From positions 330,356 to 394,355 of the forward strand of contig JAPWHL010000002.1 in NCBI GenBank assembly GCA_027214255.1: a stretch of DNA of 64,000 bases, given 5' to 3'. The translations under genes were made by a program, and so were the position numbers. This DNA is from Roseovarius aestuarii (lineage in GTDB: Bacteria; Pseudomonadota; Alphaproteobacteria; Rhodobacterales; Rhodobacteraceae). This document shows, piece after piece, positions 8,787-15,652 of this stretch. The notes below the pieces were generated by a model. That model searched no databases. It was not told where the DNA came from and saw only the letters and a program-made list of their open reading frames with translations. Position 1 is the stretch's first letter. Each line of letters starts with the position of its first letter.

Positions 8787-8853
8787 ATCGACACCACCTC
8801 CGCCAGAAAGGCACGACATGTTGACAACACTCGCGACCGACCACACCATAGAC

Positions 8854-8921
8854 GGCGCGCCGGGTCTCGCCCCCCGGCGCGCCACACCACCCGCTCCAAT
8901 CTTGGAAGGATCAGCGAATGG
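8854..8921 (+). repeat. Stem-loop leader repeat, copy A
   Basis: 68-bp sequence differing from copy B at only two positions. It starts with an inverted repeat built on GGCGCGCC (8854 and about 8876), followed by a conserved leader with the ribosome-binding site GGAAGGATCAGCGA and the ATG of the gene at 8918. Homology stops just past the start codon, so the repeat is a mobile or duplicated 5' module. Confidence 0.85.
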
Positions 8922-9283
8922 TAACCGGATCTGGCAAAACCTCTGTCGATGCCAACCAACTTCAAGCCGAGCTTCAAAGATGCTTCGACGCAGTCGGCAA
9001 AAGATCCGACACGTCCGAAGACATTGCGTTGGGCCTCTTGGAATTGAACAAACTGACCCTGTGCGCTCTGCTCGATTTGAATCTCATCCAACACGACAGG
9101 CTGATCACCGCATTCGAAACCTTGAAATCGCAACGCTCCACACAAATGGGTCAGGCCATCTTCGACGGGCTGATAACCAGCTTCAACAAAAGCCATGGGG
9201 AACAGGCGGCGGCACGCGGGCCACACTTGCGCTTGGTCCCGACGCCAAACGACTCCACTCCTCCACCGAAGGACCCGGACTAA
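8918..9283 (+). CDS. Hypothetical phage protein (cassette 1, forward gene)
   Basis: 121 residues, MVTGSGKTSVDANQLQAEL onward, predicted largely helical with LGLLELNKLTLCALLDLNLIQHDRLI, and a proline-rich tail. GGAAGG precedes the ATG at good spacing. It sits behind stem-loop repeat A, exactly as the gene at 9464 sits behind repeat B, although the two proteins are unrelated in sequence. Unknown function; a lysogenic accessory (moron-type) gene is a reasonable guess. Confidence 0.6.
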   Translation: MVTGSGKTSVDANQLQAELQRCFDAVGKRSDTSEDIALGLLELNKLTLCALLDLNLIQHDRLITAFETLKSQRSTQMGQAIFDGLITSFNKSHGEQAAARGPHLRLVPTPNDSTPPPKDPD

Positions 9284-9365
9284 AACTGATCCGGATCGGC
9301 ATGAAATCGACATCACAGGCAGCACAACTCCTGCGCTCAACTGACGTGTCGTTGTCGGTCGCCAT
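9183..9365 (-). CDS. Possible small protein (cassette 1, reverse gene)
   Basis: 60 residues (MATDNDTSVERRSCAACDVD...). Its 3' half overlaps the 3' end of the gene at 8918-9283 on the other strand. Support comes from its leader: the segment just upstream (about 9367-9407) is a near copy of the leader of the 10203 minus-strand gene, with the start codon at almost the same place and AAGGGG before it. It could be a decayed gene. Confidence 0.35.
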   Translation of the reverse strand: MATDNDTSVERRSCAACDVDFMPIRISFSPGPSVEEWSRLASGPSASVARVPPPVPHGFC

Positions 9366-9366
9366 T

Positions 9367-9407
9367 GGGACACCCCTTCAGGGACAAGTGAAAAACAACG
9401 GCGCGCC
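9367..9407 (-). repeat. Minus-strand leader repeat, copy 1
   Basis: 41 bp matching 10204-10244 at 36 of 41 positions by my count. Read on the minus strand it runs from GGCGCGCC through TTTTTCACT to TGTCCCA, immediately before a start codon in both copies. Confidence 0.8.
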
Positions 9408-9467
9408 GGGTCTCGCCACCCGGCGCGCCACACCACCCGCTCCAATCTTGAAAGGATCAGCGAATGG
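9400..9467 (+). repeat. Stem-loop leader repeat, copy B
   Basis: 68-bp copy of the element at 8854-8921. Here the hairpin is perfect: GGCGCGCCGGGT, 6-base loop, then ACCCGGCGCGCC (12-bp stem). It is followed by GAAAGGATCAGCGA and the ATG at 9464. Confidence 0.88.
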
Positions 9468-9985
9468 ATCTCTATCGCCTGCTGATGAACGTCGCCTTGC
9501 AGGTTTTCATCGCGGTCTCGGTCGCAGGAACCTTCGTGATGCAATGGCAAGCGCGCAAGCCGGCGAAACCCACCTTCGAAATTCGGCGTTGGCCCGCCCA
9601 CGAGGCCGAGGGCTGGGACGAGATGGAAATCACAGTCCGCAACCCGGCGCGCACGCCGCTCAAGATCACGGGCATCACGGCACCGCGCTGGCACAAGGCC
9701 CGATTCCTGACCCACGACGATTGCGAGATCGACGATGGATATGGCAATGTCACGGGCTCGCCGCGCGATGCCACAGCCACCCCCCGCTCCAGGATCACGC
9801 TGCAGGAAATCATCCCGCCCTGTGGTGCGACGCGTTTTTCCGCTGCAACCGGAACCGAGGGCGACGACGCCAAAAGAACGCTCTCCCTCTTTATGACCGC
9901 CGCAAAACCCCGCCAGCCGATCATCCTGCACTGGCGCTGGCTGGACAAAGACACAACCGGGCGCGCCAAGGTGCTCGCCGACTAG
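9464..9985 (+). CDS. Membrane-anchored hypothetical protein (cassette 2, forward gene)
   Basis: 173 residues. One N-terminal membrane segment (LMNVALQVFIAVSVAGTFVM, about 7-26) is followed by a soluble domain with many beta-prone stretches (FEIRRWPAHEAEGWDEMEIT, VRNPARTPLKITGI). No enzymatic motif is seen. Expression signals come from repeat B. The gene converges with, and overlaps by 4 bp, the minus-strand gene at 9982. A cell-surface accessory role is possible but unproven. Confidence 0.65.
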   Translation: MDLYRLLMNVALQVFIAVSVAGTFVMQWQARKPAKPTFEIRRWPAHEAEGWDEMEITVRNPARTPLKITGITAPRWHKARFLTHDDCEIDDGYGNVTGSPRDATATPRSRITLQEIIPPCGATRFSAATGTEGDDAKRTLSLFMTAAKPRQPIILHWRWLDKDTTGRAKVLAD

Positions 9986-10203
9986 GAGCGGCGCTGCATC
10001 CAGCGATGAAACTCCGCTTCCTCCAGACCGTTCAGCCGCACCGTCAGCTTGTCCAACAGAGCAGCCTGTCGGTTCACCGTTCGCTCCAGATTGTAAAAAT
10101 CCGACCGGCGACGACTGCGATCCTGTGCCGCCTCCCACTGCAGCCACAACACGCCCAGAACCCCGGCCAGAATGATCAGATCGAATGCGATGGATATCGT
10201 CAT
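9982..10203 (-). CDS. Small single-span membrane protein (cassette 2, reverse gene)
   Basis: 73 residues from ATG 10203, with a strong GGAGG upstream. A transmembrane segment (IAFDLIILAGVLGVLWLQW) is followed by a charged coiled-coil tail (NLERTVNRQAALLDKLTVRLNGLEEAEF). The architecture resembles small phage membrane proteins such as spanin- or holin-accessory proteins, but no family is recognised. Confidence 0.6.
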   Translation of the reverse strand: MTISIAFDLIILAGVLGVLWLQWEAAQDRSRRRSDFYNLERTVNRQAALLDKLTVRLNGLEEAEFHRWMQRRS

Positions 10204-10266
10204 GGGACACCTCCTCAGGGGCGAGTGAAAAACAGCGGCGCGCCAGCCGCCCAAAACCGGCGCGCC
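10204..10266. repeat. Minus-strand leader repeat, copy 2, with GGCGCGCC stem
   Basis: 10204-10244 repeats 9367-9407. It ends in GGCGCGCC at 10237 that can pair with a second GGCGCGCC at 10259 across a 14-base loop. It closes the second cassette. From 10267 to 10476 I see no credible gene, only one more GGCGCGCC at about 10366. Confidence 0.75.
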
Positions 10267-10476
10267 CTCCCACACTGGCCTCGGGGGATGAGGCCGCGCA
10301 GAAGCTGGGGACGGGGGCGGTCATGCCTCCCTCCGGTGTTGTGGGGTGCTGGACGTTGCAGGGTGGCGCGCCATGTAGGCAAGCAAGCGATCGACACGGG
10401 CCATTGCCGGGCTGTACAGATCGATCGGCACGCGCCTAACGTGCCTCATCAATTCGCCGCCGCAGGAGAAAACAAA

Positions 10477-10824
10477 ATGAGACGAATTATCAGCATCGCC
10501 GCCGCGCTTGTCATCAGCCATAGCGCTATCGCGGAGCCAATGGGAAAACAGGAAAACCGCCTGTTCGAAATGATCGGTGAAATCAACTGCAACACCTTTC
10601 GCTTCGTCTTGAACTCCAAGGATAAGGAATTCGGACAGATGCGATTTCTGATTCTCGGTTACATTATTGGCCGAACCCAAGAATCCCCATCGGCGACAAA
10701 CGGACCGATCAGCCTGACCGAAACCGCGTGCATCGTTTACCCCGACTCCGATCTGATCACTGCCGTTGACATGATCGCAGGCGAAAGGACCAACCGAAAC
10801 CGGTTCAAAAACCCCGCACAATGA
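10477..10824 (+). CDS. Secreted hypothetical protein
   Basis: 115 residues beginning with a clear signal peptide (MRRIISIAAALVISHSAIA, probable cleavage before EP). The mature part has a single region of interest, EINCNTFRFVLNSKDKEFGQ, and cysteines at INC and TACIV that could form a disulfide. AGGAG lies upstream of the ATG. Probably periplasmic; it may be a lysogenic accessory gene. Function unknown. Confidence 0.65.
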   Translation: MRRIISIAAALVISHSAIAEPMGKQENRLFEMIGEINCNTFRFVLNSKDKEFGQMRFLILGYIIGRTQESPSATNGPISLTETACIVYPDSDLITAVDMIAGERTNRNRFKNPAQ

Positions 10825-10916
10825 CATTGCGCCACGTACCGACACTCCTGTGAAAACATCACACGAGAAACACACACCTCGTTTCAGAACCACTTGCGAC
10901 TGACCGGAATGACAGA

Positions 10917-11159
10917 TCATGCCACATCCTCGATCCCATCGCGCAACCGGGCCGCAAGGCGGCATAGATCATCCGCACACACCATAGAAACGTCATTTCG
11001 TCGCTTGGACGCAGCGACAATCGCGTGAAAGTAGACACCTCGTATGGAGTTCACTTCATGCATCTTGTGAACCGTCGACAACTTCGCGCCGATATCGGCA
11101 GCGAATTCCGCCCTGCTGGGCCAAGCGTCAATCACATCCTGGAAGCTTGCATACGTCAT
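10917..11159 (-). CDS. Cro-like phage regulator
   Basis: 80 residues: ASFQDVIDAWPSRAEFAADI then GAKLSTVHKMHEVNSIRGVYFHAIV, a compact helix-turn-helix of the Cro/YdaS-like type. It is transcribed divergently from the repressor-like gene at 11278, from a promoter that contains operator O1. That layout suits the anti-repressor arm of a lysis-lysogeny switch. Confidence 0.72.
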   Translation of the reverse strand: MTYASFQDVIDAWPSRAEFAADIGAKLSTVHKMHEVNSIRGVYFHAIVAASKRRNDVSMVCADDLCRLAARLRDGIEDVA

Positions 11160-11167
11160 ACCTCAAT

Positions 11168-11196
11168 CATTAATCGATGATTCTTCGATTAGTCAA
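11168..11196 (-). promoter_or_regulatory. Promoter with embedded operator O1 (Cro-like gene)
   Basis: On the minus strand TTGACT (11196-11191) and TTAATG (11173-11168) are 17 bases apart. The operator AATCGATGATTCTTCGATTA (plus-strand 11172-11191) fills the spacer, so a bound repressor would block polymerase. The geometry is identical to that at 11722-11750. Confidence 0.7.
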
Positions 11197-11216
11197 TCGT
11201 CGAAATAACTTCGATA
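11195..11216. promoter_or_regulatory. Repressor operator O2
   Basis: Second dyad, core TCGAAATAACTTCGA at 11200-11214, that is TCGA-N7-TCGA, 26 bp from O1. A weaker relative (ATCGATTTCCTGCGAT) lies near 11226-11242, just upstream of the repressor gene. Confidence 0.6.
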
Positions 11217-11277
11217 GAAAAAACATCGATTTCCTGCGATGCCTAGAACGCGCGACACAATAAAGGATTGTCGGCCT

Positions 11278-11565
11278 ATGAACCCTCACAGCCCCTTTCA
11301 CCCTCAAGCCGTCGGCCGACGGCTCGCAGCCCTCCGCGTCTACAAGGAAATGATACCCGCACACTTTGCGGATAGCGTCGATATCGACCGCACTAGCTAT
11401 GGACGGATAGAAAAGGGAGAGAAGCCACTAAAAGCCGACATGGCCTTCAGAATTGCGGAACGCTACGGCGTGACCATGGATTATCTTTATCGCGGGCGCC
11501 TGACCGAGCTACCACCGAAACTGGCCGACAGCCTCATGCACAACCTCACGAAGAGCGAACGATAG
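11278..11565 (+). CDS. CI-type phage repressor, short form (XRE-family HTH)
   Basis: 95 residues from ATG 11278, with AAAGGA upstream. A canonical HTH_3 domain covers most of the protein: VGRRLAALRVYKEMIPAHFA, then DSVDIDRTSYGRIEKGEKPL, and AFRIAERYGVTMDYLYRGR. It lacks the C-terminal peptidase domain of long CI proteins, so induction by self-cleavage is not expected. Position between operators O1/O2 and O4/O5 makes it the likely binder of that operator family. Confidence 0.8.
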   Translation: MNPHSPFHPQAVGRRLAALRVYKEMIPAHFADSVDIDRTSYGRIEKGEKPLKADMAFRIAERYGVTMDYLYRGRLTELPPKLADSLMHNLTKSER

Positions 11566-11695
11566 GCCCGATCAACCGACCAATTGAGCCGCCTAGCGAA
11601 CCAAAACAACACTCGCTCATCTGCATCATACATCCCGGCACCCCGACACCCTTCCCAGCATAACGTGTAGCATTCTGCCATCTCCACAGCCTGTC

Positions 11696-11715
11696 AATCG
11701 ATGTTTCTTCGATTA
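11696..11715. promoter_or_regulatory. Repressor operator O4
   Basis: AATCGATGTTTCTTCGATTA, differing from O1 at one position. It lies 32 bp upstream of O5, about three helical turns, which would suit cooperative binding. Confidence 0.7.
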
Positions 11716-11721
11716 ACGGTA

Positions 11722-11750
11722 TTGACCAATCGACATTTCTTCGATTACGT
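11722..11750 (+). promoter_or_regulatory. Early promoter with embedded operator O5
   Basis: TTGACC (11722-11727), 17-base spacer, TTACGT (11745-11750). Operator AATCGACATTTCTTCGATTA occupies 11728-11747. It reads into the early operon starting at 11782, which should therefore be silent in the lysogen. Confidence 0.7.
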
Positions 11751-11781
11751 TGCCTCCATAATCCCACATGGAGACAGCCCA

Positions 11782-12177
11782 ATGACACTCCCCCACACAG
11801 CCGCCATCGCTCATGCGTTGGAAATCGTCACTCGCCCGGATCAGTTTGGCGATCAGATGGCCCTTCGCGAATTCGCGTGGCGCCAGCTGGTCGAAGCGCG
11901 CGGCGGCACCATGCACCCCCAGAACCTGCCGATGATGCGCCCCGCCGAACCGGGCCGCCCAGCCTGCGGCGTGGCCGGCCATCTCGCCCGCCGCCTATGT
12001 GGCACCGCCGAGGCTCCGACACCGAGCCGCGCCTCCACACTGGCCAAATCAACTCTGGCCAAATCAACACTGGCCGCATCGATCCATCGCGCACAGCCTG
12101 CCATCCGAGCCGCCATCGCCCGCCGACGCGCCAATCCCTCCGACCACACCCCACCCACAGGCGGGACCGCAGCATGA
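11782..12177 (+). CDS. Hypothetical early phage protein
   Basis: 131 residues from ATG 11782 (GGAG upstream), first gene under the O5-controlled promoter. The N-terminal half (LPHTAAIAHALEIVTRPDQF, FAWRQLVEARGGT) is helical. A short tandem repeat, LAKSTLAKSTLA, lies near residues 95-105 and the tail is basic and proline-rich. No family recognised. The stop overlaps the next start (ATGA). Confidence 0.6.
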   Translation: MTLPHTAAIAHALEIVTRPDQFGDQMALREFAWRQLVEARGGTMHPQNLPMMRPAEPGRPACGVAGHLARRLCGTAEAPTPSRASTLAKSTLAKSTLAASIHRAQPAIRAAIARRRANPSDHTPPTGGTAA

Positions 12178-12422
12178 TCCGCAGCCTCATCCCGAACCGC
12201 GAAACCGAATGCCGGGTCTATGCGATGATCCAGATGGCACACACGCTGACAACCGAAACAGACCGTATTGCCACTTTGATCGCTGAACTGCTCGACATAG
12301 ATCCGTCATCCGAAGTGATAACCGAAGCCGTCTGGAACGCCGACGATCCCGCACACGCCATGGCATTACTGAAAGGCGAACGTTCCGCATTTGATTGCGC
12401 GCGCAGCGAGGTCAGACAATGA
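12174..12422 (+). CDS. Small hypothetical phage protein
   Basis: 82 residues from ATG 12174, acidic and helical (LTTETDRIATLIAELLDIDP). ATGA overlaps at both ends place it in the coupled early operon. Function unknown. Confidence 0.6.
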   Translation: MIRSLIPNRETECRVYAMIQMAHTLTTETDRIATLIAELLDIDPSSEVITEAVWNADDPAHAMALLKGERSAFDCARSEVRQ

Positions 12423-12634
12423 CCGACCTGCCCAAGTTCGCCCGATTCTGGATGGTCTGCCGTAAGCCGACCGGCCCGCACTCCAAGACCGAGCCGCGCA
12501 CCCGTTATTCCAGCCTTTTTGATGCCATGCAGGCAGCCCACAAGCTGGCCGACGACACCGGCGCACAGTTTCACGTGCTGGAAACCGTCGCCACCGCCCG
12601 TCCGGGCGATGCGATACAGGCCACCCTGCTGTGA
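12419..12634 (+). CDS. Small hypothetical phage protein
   Basis: 71 residues (MTDLPKFARFWMVCRKPTGP...), with FDAMQAAHKLADDTGAQFHVLE, a pattern seen in small phage proteins of unknown role. Start at 12419 is set by the ATGA overlap. Confidence 0.6.
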   Translation: MTDLPKFARFWMVCRKPTGPHSKTEPRTRYSSLFDAMQAAHKLADDTGAQFHVLETVATARPGDAIQATLL

Positions 12635-13176
12635 CCGCCCCCGGCCACGCACCCACCACCATCGAGGCCCTGCGCCGCGATCTGTCGCTGGAATTCGAAC
12701 TCCACAGCAGAGCCGCCCTGCCCATCGCTATCCGCGCCGCTGTGATCCGCCATGGCGGCACCTTGGTCGAACCCCGCGAGGCATGGGGTCCGGTCGAGTG
12801 GGAACTCTCCCTTCTGGGCGTGACAGGCACCGGCGAAAGCGCCGAACATGCCGCCAAGGCTTGGGCCAAGAACTGCGACCGCATCGCCACGCGCACCACC
12901 GGCCCCGAGGCCGACCGCGCCAACAGCATCGCGGCCCTGACCCGCAAACTGGTGCGCATCGCCTTGTCCGACGCGCCCGACCCACAAGCCACCACAGCCG
13001 CCCTCGCCACCGCCCTGCATGTCGCAGCAGGCCTGCACGGCTACCCGATCCCGGCCGAGGCCACCAGCGCCGCCGCCAATGCCGCCGACATCCTACGCGC
13101 CATGACCGCCCAGAACCAGATCCCCCGCCAACCCCGCCGAACCCCCGGCGCCCAACCTCAGGACACAACCCAATGA
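12631..13176 (+). CDS. Hypothetical phage protein
   Basis: 181 residues from a GTG start that overlaps the previous stop (GTGA). An alpha/beta-like N-terminal part (LSLEFELHSRAALPIAIRAA, WELSLLGVTGTGESAEHAAK) precedes an alanine-rich helical part and a disordered tail. No motif identified. Confidence 0.58.
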   Translation: MTAPGHAPTTIEALRRDLSLEFELHSRAALPIAIRAAVIRHGGTLVEPREAWGPVEWELSLLGVTGTGESAEHAAKAWAKNCDRIATRTTGPEADRANSIAALTRKLVRIALSDAPDPQATTAALATALHVAAGLHGYPIPAEATSAAANAADILRAMTAQNQIPRQPRRTPGAQPQDTTQ

Positions 13177-13430
13177 CCGACCCACACAAAACCGCCCGCG
13201 CCCTGATCGCCCTCGCCTGCGCCAGCACCCCGGACCTACCCGAGGCCGAACGCGCCCTTGGTCACGCCTTCATCGCGCTGATCAACCAGAACACGCCCGA
13301 CATCACCACAGAGGAAATCCGGGGCCTTCTGGGCATCCTGGAACCCGGCGCCACCCAGATCCTCGCCGCCCTGCTGGCCGAGATCGACAGCCGCGACACG
13401 CAGGCGATCCGCATGGCGGGCATGCAGTGA
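13173..13430 (+). CDS. Small hypothetical phage protein
   Basis: 85 residues, mostly helical (ALGHAFIALINQNTPDITTE then EIRGLLGILEPGATQILAAL). Coupled by ATGA upstream and GTGA downstream. Function unknown. Confidence 0.58.
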   Translation: MTDPHKTARALIALACASTPDLPEAERALGHAFIALINQNTPDITTEEIRGLLGILEPGATQILAALLAEIDSRDTQAIRMAGMQ

Positions 13431-13699
13431 AAAACCGCCTCGCCGATCTCAACAATCACCTGTTCGCCCAGATGGAGCGCCTGACCGAAGAAGATCAGAC
13501 GCCAGACCAGATCGATCAGGAAATCAAGCGCACATCCTCGATCGTCGCGCTGGCCGGCCAGATCGTCGACAACGCGGACCTGCAATTGAAGGCCGCCAAG
13601 CTATACGCCGAACATGGCGCCAGCGTCCTGCCGATGCTACCCCAGATCGGCCCGCGCGATGTCACCCCGCCGCGCGCAGCACTGGACGATGACCAGTGA
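13427..13699 (+). CDS. Small hypothetical phage protein
   Basis: 90 residues from GTG 13427. A helical core (LADLNNHLFAQMERLTEEDQ, IKRTSSIVALAGQIVDNADL, QLKAAKLYAEHG) resembles small phage proteins that sit upstream of HNH genes; I cannot assign a function. GTGA overlap with the next gene. Confidence 0.6.
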   Translation: MKNRLADLNNHLFAQMERLTEEDQTPDQIDQEIKRTSSIVALAGQIVDNADLQLKAAKLYAEHGASVLPMLPQIGPRDVTPPRAALDDDQ

Positions 13700-14337
13700 A
13701 GGGCCGTCAGATCCCCTACGCCAATGCCGAACTGGCATGGCTACAGGCCCGCGCCGACTGGCCGCGCCGCAAACTGCACGCCGAATTCACCGTCAGATTT
13801 CAGCGCGCAGACGTGTCCCTCAACAATCTCAAGGGGCTCTGCAAACGCAAGGGCTGGATGACCGGACGCACCGGATGCTTCGAGAAAGGACAGACCCCGC
13901 TCAACAAGGGCCAGAAGATGGCCTTCAACGCCAACAGCGCCAAGACCCAGTTCAAAGCAGGCAGCATCCCCGCCAACCGCAAGCCGATGTTTAGCGAGCG
14001 CGCGGGCAAGGATGGCTACATCGAAATGAAGGTGCCCCTGCCCAACCCATATACGACCAGCAAAACCCGCTACATGCACAAACACCGCTACCTCTGGGAA
14101 CTGGCCAACGGCCCCCTGCCCAAGGGCATGTGCCTGAAATCACTGGACGGCGATTGCACCAATACCGACCCCGCCAACTGGAAGGCCGTGCCGCGCGCCC
14201 TTTTGCCCCGCCTGGTTGGCGGGCGCTGGAACAAACCGATGGACGCCTACGAGCCCGAACTGCGCCCCCTCGTGCTGACCATCGCCGAAACCGAATACGA
14301 GGCCAAACAGGCCCGCATCGCAAAGGACAAGCCATGA
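13696..14337 (+). CDS. Phage HNH homing-type endonuclease
   Basis: 213 residues from a GTG start. The N-terminal half contains a DNA-binding-like WPRRKLHAEFTVRFQRADVS and LCKRKGW. The nuclease core is GKDGYIEMKVPLP, YMHKHRYLWELANGPLP, LKSLDGDCTNTDPANW, matching the HNH_3 pattern (paired His plus Asn). These are free-standing nucleases frequent in phage early regions. Unlike the 3.5 kb HNH nuclease, it has no Cys zinc knuckles. Confidence 0.82.
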   Translation: MKGRQIPYANAELAWLQARADWPRRKLHAEFTVRFQRADVSLNNLKGLCKRKGWMTGRTGCFEKGQTPLNKGQKMAFNANSAKTQFKAGSIPANRKPMFSERAGKDGYIEMKVPLPNPYTTSKTRYMHKHRYLWELANGPLPKGMCLKSLDGDCTNTDPANWKAVPRALLPRLVGGRWNKPMDAYEPELRPLVLTIAETEYEAKQARIAKDKP

Positions 14338-14693
14338 TCAACACCCCGCAACTCGACACTGGCACAACCACTCACGAAATGCACAAGGTCTCGATCAACG
14401 CGCCGGACCTCTCCACCGCACGCGGCGTGCTGGCAGATTGCACCCACCACGCCGACCAAGTAGTGCAGGCAGCCGCCTACAGCGTGGCCCATCTGACCGA
14501 CGACGCTGCCGAACGCGCCGAGGCACTGGAATTGGCTCGCATCGTCGGGAACGATCACGTCTGGGTCGAGTGTTGGAATTGCGGTGGCGACGGCGATCTG
14601 GAGGGCACCTGCACCTGCATGGAAGATTGCTGCGCCTGCCTCGAGCCCGAGGCCTGCGACGTCTGCAACGGACGCGGGGGCTGGCATGCCTGA
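14334..14693 (+). CDS. Zinc-ribbon phage protein
   Basis: 119 residues from ATG 14334 (ATGA overlap). The C-terminal third is rich in Cys: CWNCGGDGD, CTCMEDCCACLEPEACDVC, NGRGGW. The CxxCxGxG-like pairs resemble a DnaJ-type zinc ribbon. The N-terminal part is helical. Probably metal-binding; role unknown. Confidence 0.65.
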   Translation: MINTPQLDTGTTTHEMHKVSINAPDLSTARGVLADCTHHADQVVQAAAYSVAHLTDDAAERAEALELARIVGNDHVWVECWNCGGDGDLEGTCTCMEDCCACLEPEACDVCNGRGGWHA

Positions 14694-14958
14694 CCATACC
14701 CGCCGCCCTATGCACTCCCTGCCCCCGGCCCAGCAAGCAGGCATCCTGTGCAATGATCCGCAGTTTCAGCGCTTCGCCGCCCTGCGCGCAGGCCTGCCTA
14801 CCACCCAATGCACAGCCAACGCCGCCGCGCAATACCTGCGCGACGTCTGCCACGTCACCAGCCGCGCCCAGCTGAACCACACCAACACAGCCCGCTTCGC
14901 CGCCCTGCGCACCGAATTCGACGCATGGGCCGGACGCATCGCCAGCCAGAACCACTGA
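14686..14958 (+). CDS. Hypothetical phage protein
   Basis: 90 residues from ATG 14686, which overlaps the previous gene by 8 bp; ATG 14710 is an alternative. It contains LCNDPQFQRFAALRAGLP and AAAQYLRDVCHVTSRAQL, a conserved-looking helical unit. No function recognised. Confidence 0.6.
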   Translation: MPDHTRRPMHSLPPAQQAGILCNDPQFQRFAALRAGLPTTQCTANAAAQYLRDVCHVTSRAQLNHTNTARFAALRTEFDAWAGRIASQNH

Positions 14959-14972
14959 AAAGGAATCACAGC

Positions 14973-15281
14973 ATGAACATTTTCCGCCGCGCCCAAACCC
15001 AGACGAACGATGCCTACTGCGGCATCGAAATGGGTGATCTGGTCAAGGACACGCTGTCAGGATTCACCGGCGCAGTCATCGCCCGCCTCGAGCACCTGAC
15101 CGGCTGCAATCAGGTCCACGTCCTGCCCCAATCTGATGCCGAGAACGAGATGAAAGATGGCGTTTGGTTCGATATTGAGCGGATTGAACTGATCAAAAAA
15201 GCCGCCGTGCAAATCAATACACGACAGGGTGGCGCGGATATTCCTAGACCACGCACTTCCGGCCCGGCAGTTCAACTCTAA
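14973..15281 (+). CDS. Hypothetical phage protein
   Basis: 102 residues from ATG 14973 (AAAGGA upstream). Beta-rich small domain: YCGIEMGDLVKDTLSGFTGA, VIARLEHLTGCNQVHVLPQS and WFDIERIELI, reminiscent of small SH3-like barrels that bind nucleic acid or protein. Function unknown. Confidence 0.62.
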   Translation: MNIFRRAQTQTNDAYCGIEMGDLVKDTLSGFTGAVIARLEHLTGCNQVHVLPQSDAENEMKDGVWFDIERIELIKKAAVQINTRQGGADIPRPRTSGPAVQL

Positions 15282-15293
15282 AGGATCACCACC

Positions 15294-15611
15294 ATGCCCG
15301 CCTTCAACACCATAGTGCACAGCGAAGTGCGCCGCCTCGCCCGCAAGGGCAAGCTGATGGACACCTGCTTCAAGATATTTCAGCGACAGGTCTACCCCGG
15401 CGCACCACCCCACCAGATCACCGATATGCGCATCTGCTTTTTCGCTGGCGCGACCGAGCTTTTCGAAGTGATGACCGCTGGCATGGACGATGGCGTCAGC
15501 GAGACGGATGGCGATCTGGCCTTCATGAAACAATGGACCGACGAACTCGAAGATTTCCACAGACGGACCATCGCCGCCAGTCAAGCCGACACCAAAGGAA
15601 CCCCGCAATGA
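15294..15611 (+). CDS. Hypothetical phage protein
   Basis: 105 residues from ATG 15294 with AAAGGA upstream. VYPGAPPHQITDMRICFFAG and FEVMTAGMDDGVSETDGDLA suggest a compact alpha/beta fold. The stop overlaps a 14-codon reading frame at 15608. Unknown function. Confidence 0.6.
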   Translation: MPAFNTIVHSEVRRLARKGKLMDTCFKIFQRQVYPGAPPHQITDMRICFFAGATELFEVMTAGMDDGVSETDGDLAFMKQWTDELEDFHRRTIAASQADTKGTPQ

Positions 15612-15652
15612 ACGCCGCCGCCACCCCCATCAACGAAAGGACAACCCCGTGA
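15608..15652 (+). CDS. Possible 14-residue leader peptide
   Basis: ATG AAC GCC ... CCG TGA encodes MNAAATPINERTTP. Its start overlaps the previous stop (ATGA), and its stop overlaps the ATG of the next gene (15652). The next gene's AAAGGA site lies inside it. It may only re-initiate ribosomes from one gene to the next. Confidence 0.35.
   Translation: MNAAATPINERTTP

Noticed and set aside
8783..10824. Very long open frames on both strands spanning the cassette region
   Set aside because: They run through hairpin repeats and several better-supported genes, with low-complexity Arg/Pro composition. Only the end of the plus-strand frame, from ATG 10477, is a real gene with a signal peptide.
12052..12080. 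CRISPR-like short repeats
   Set aside because: Only two to three adjacent units with no spacers, inside a coding frame. No CRISPR array was seen anywhere in the window.
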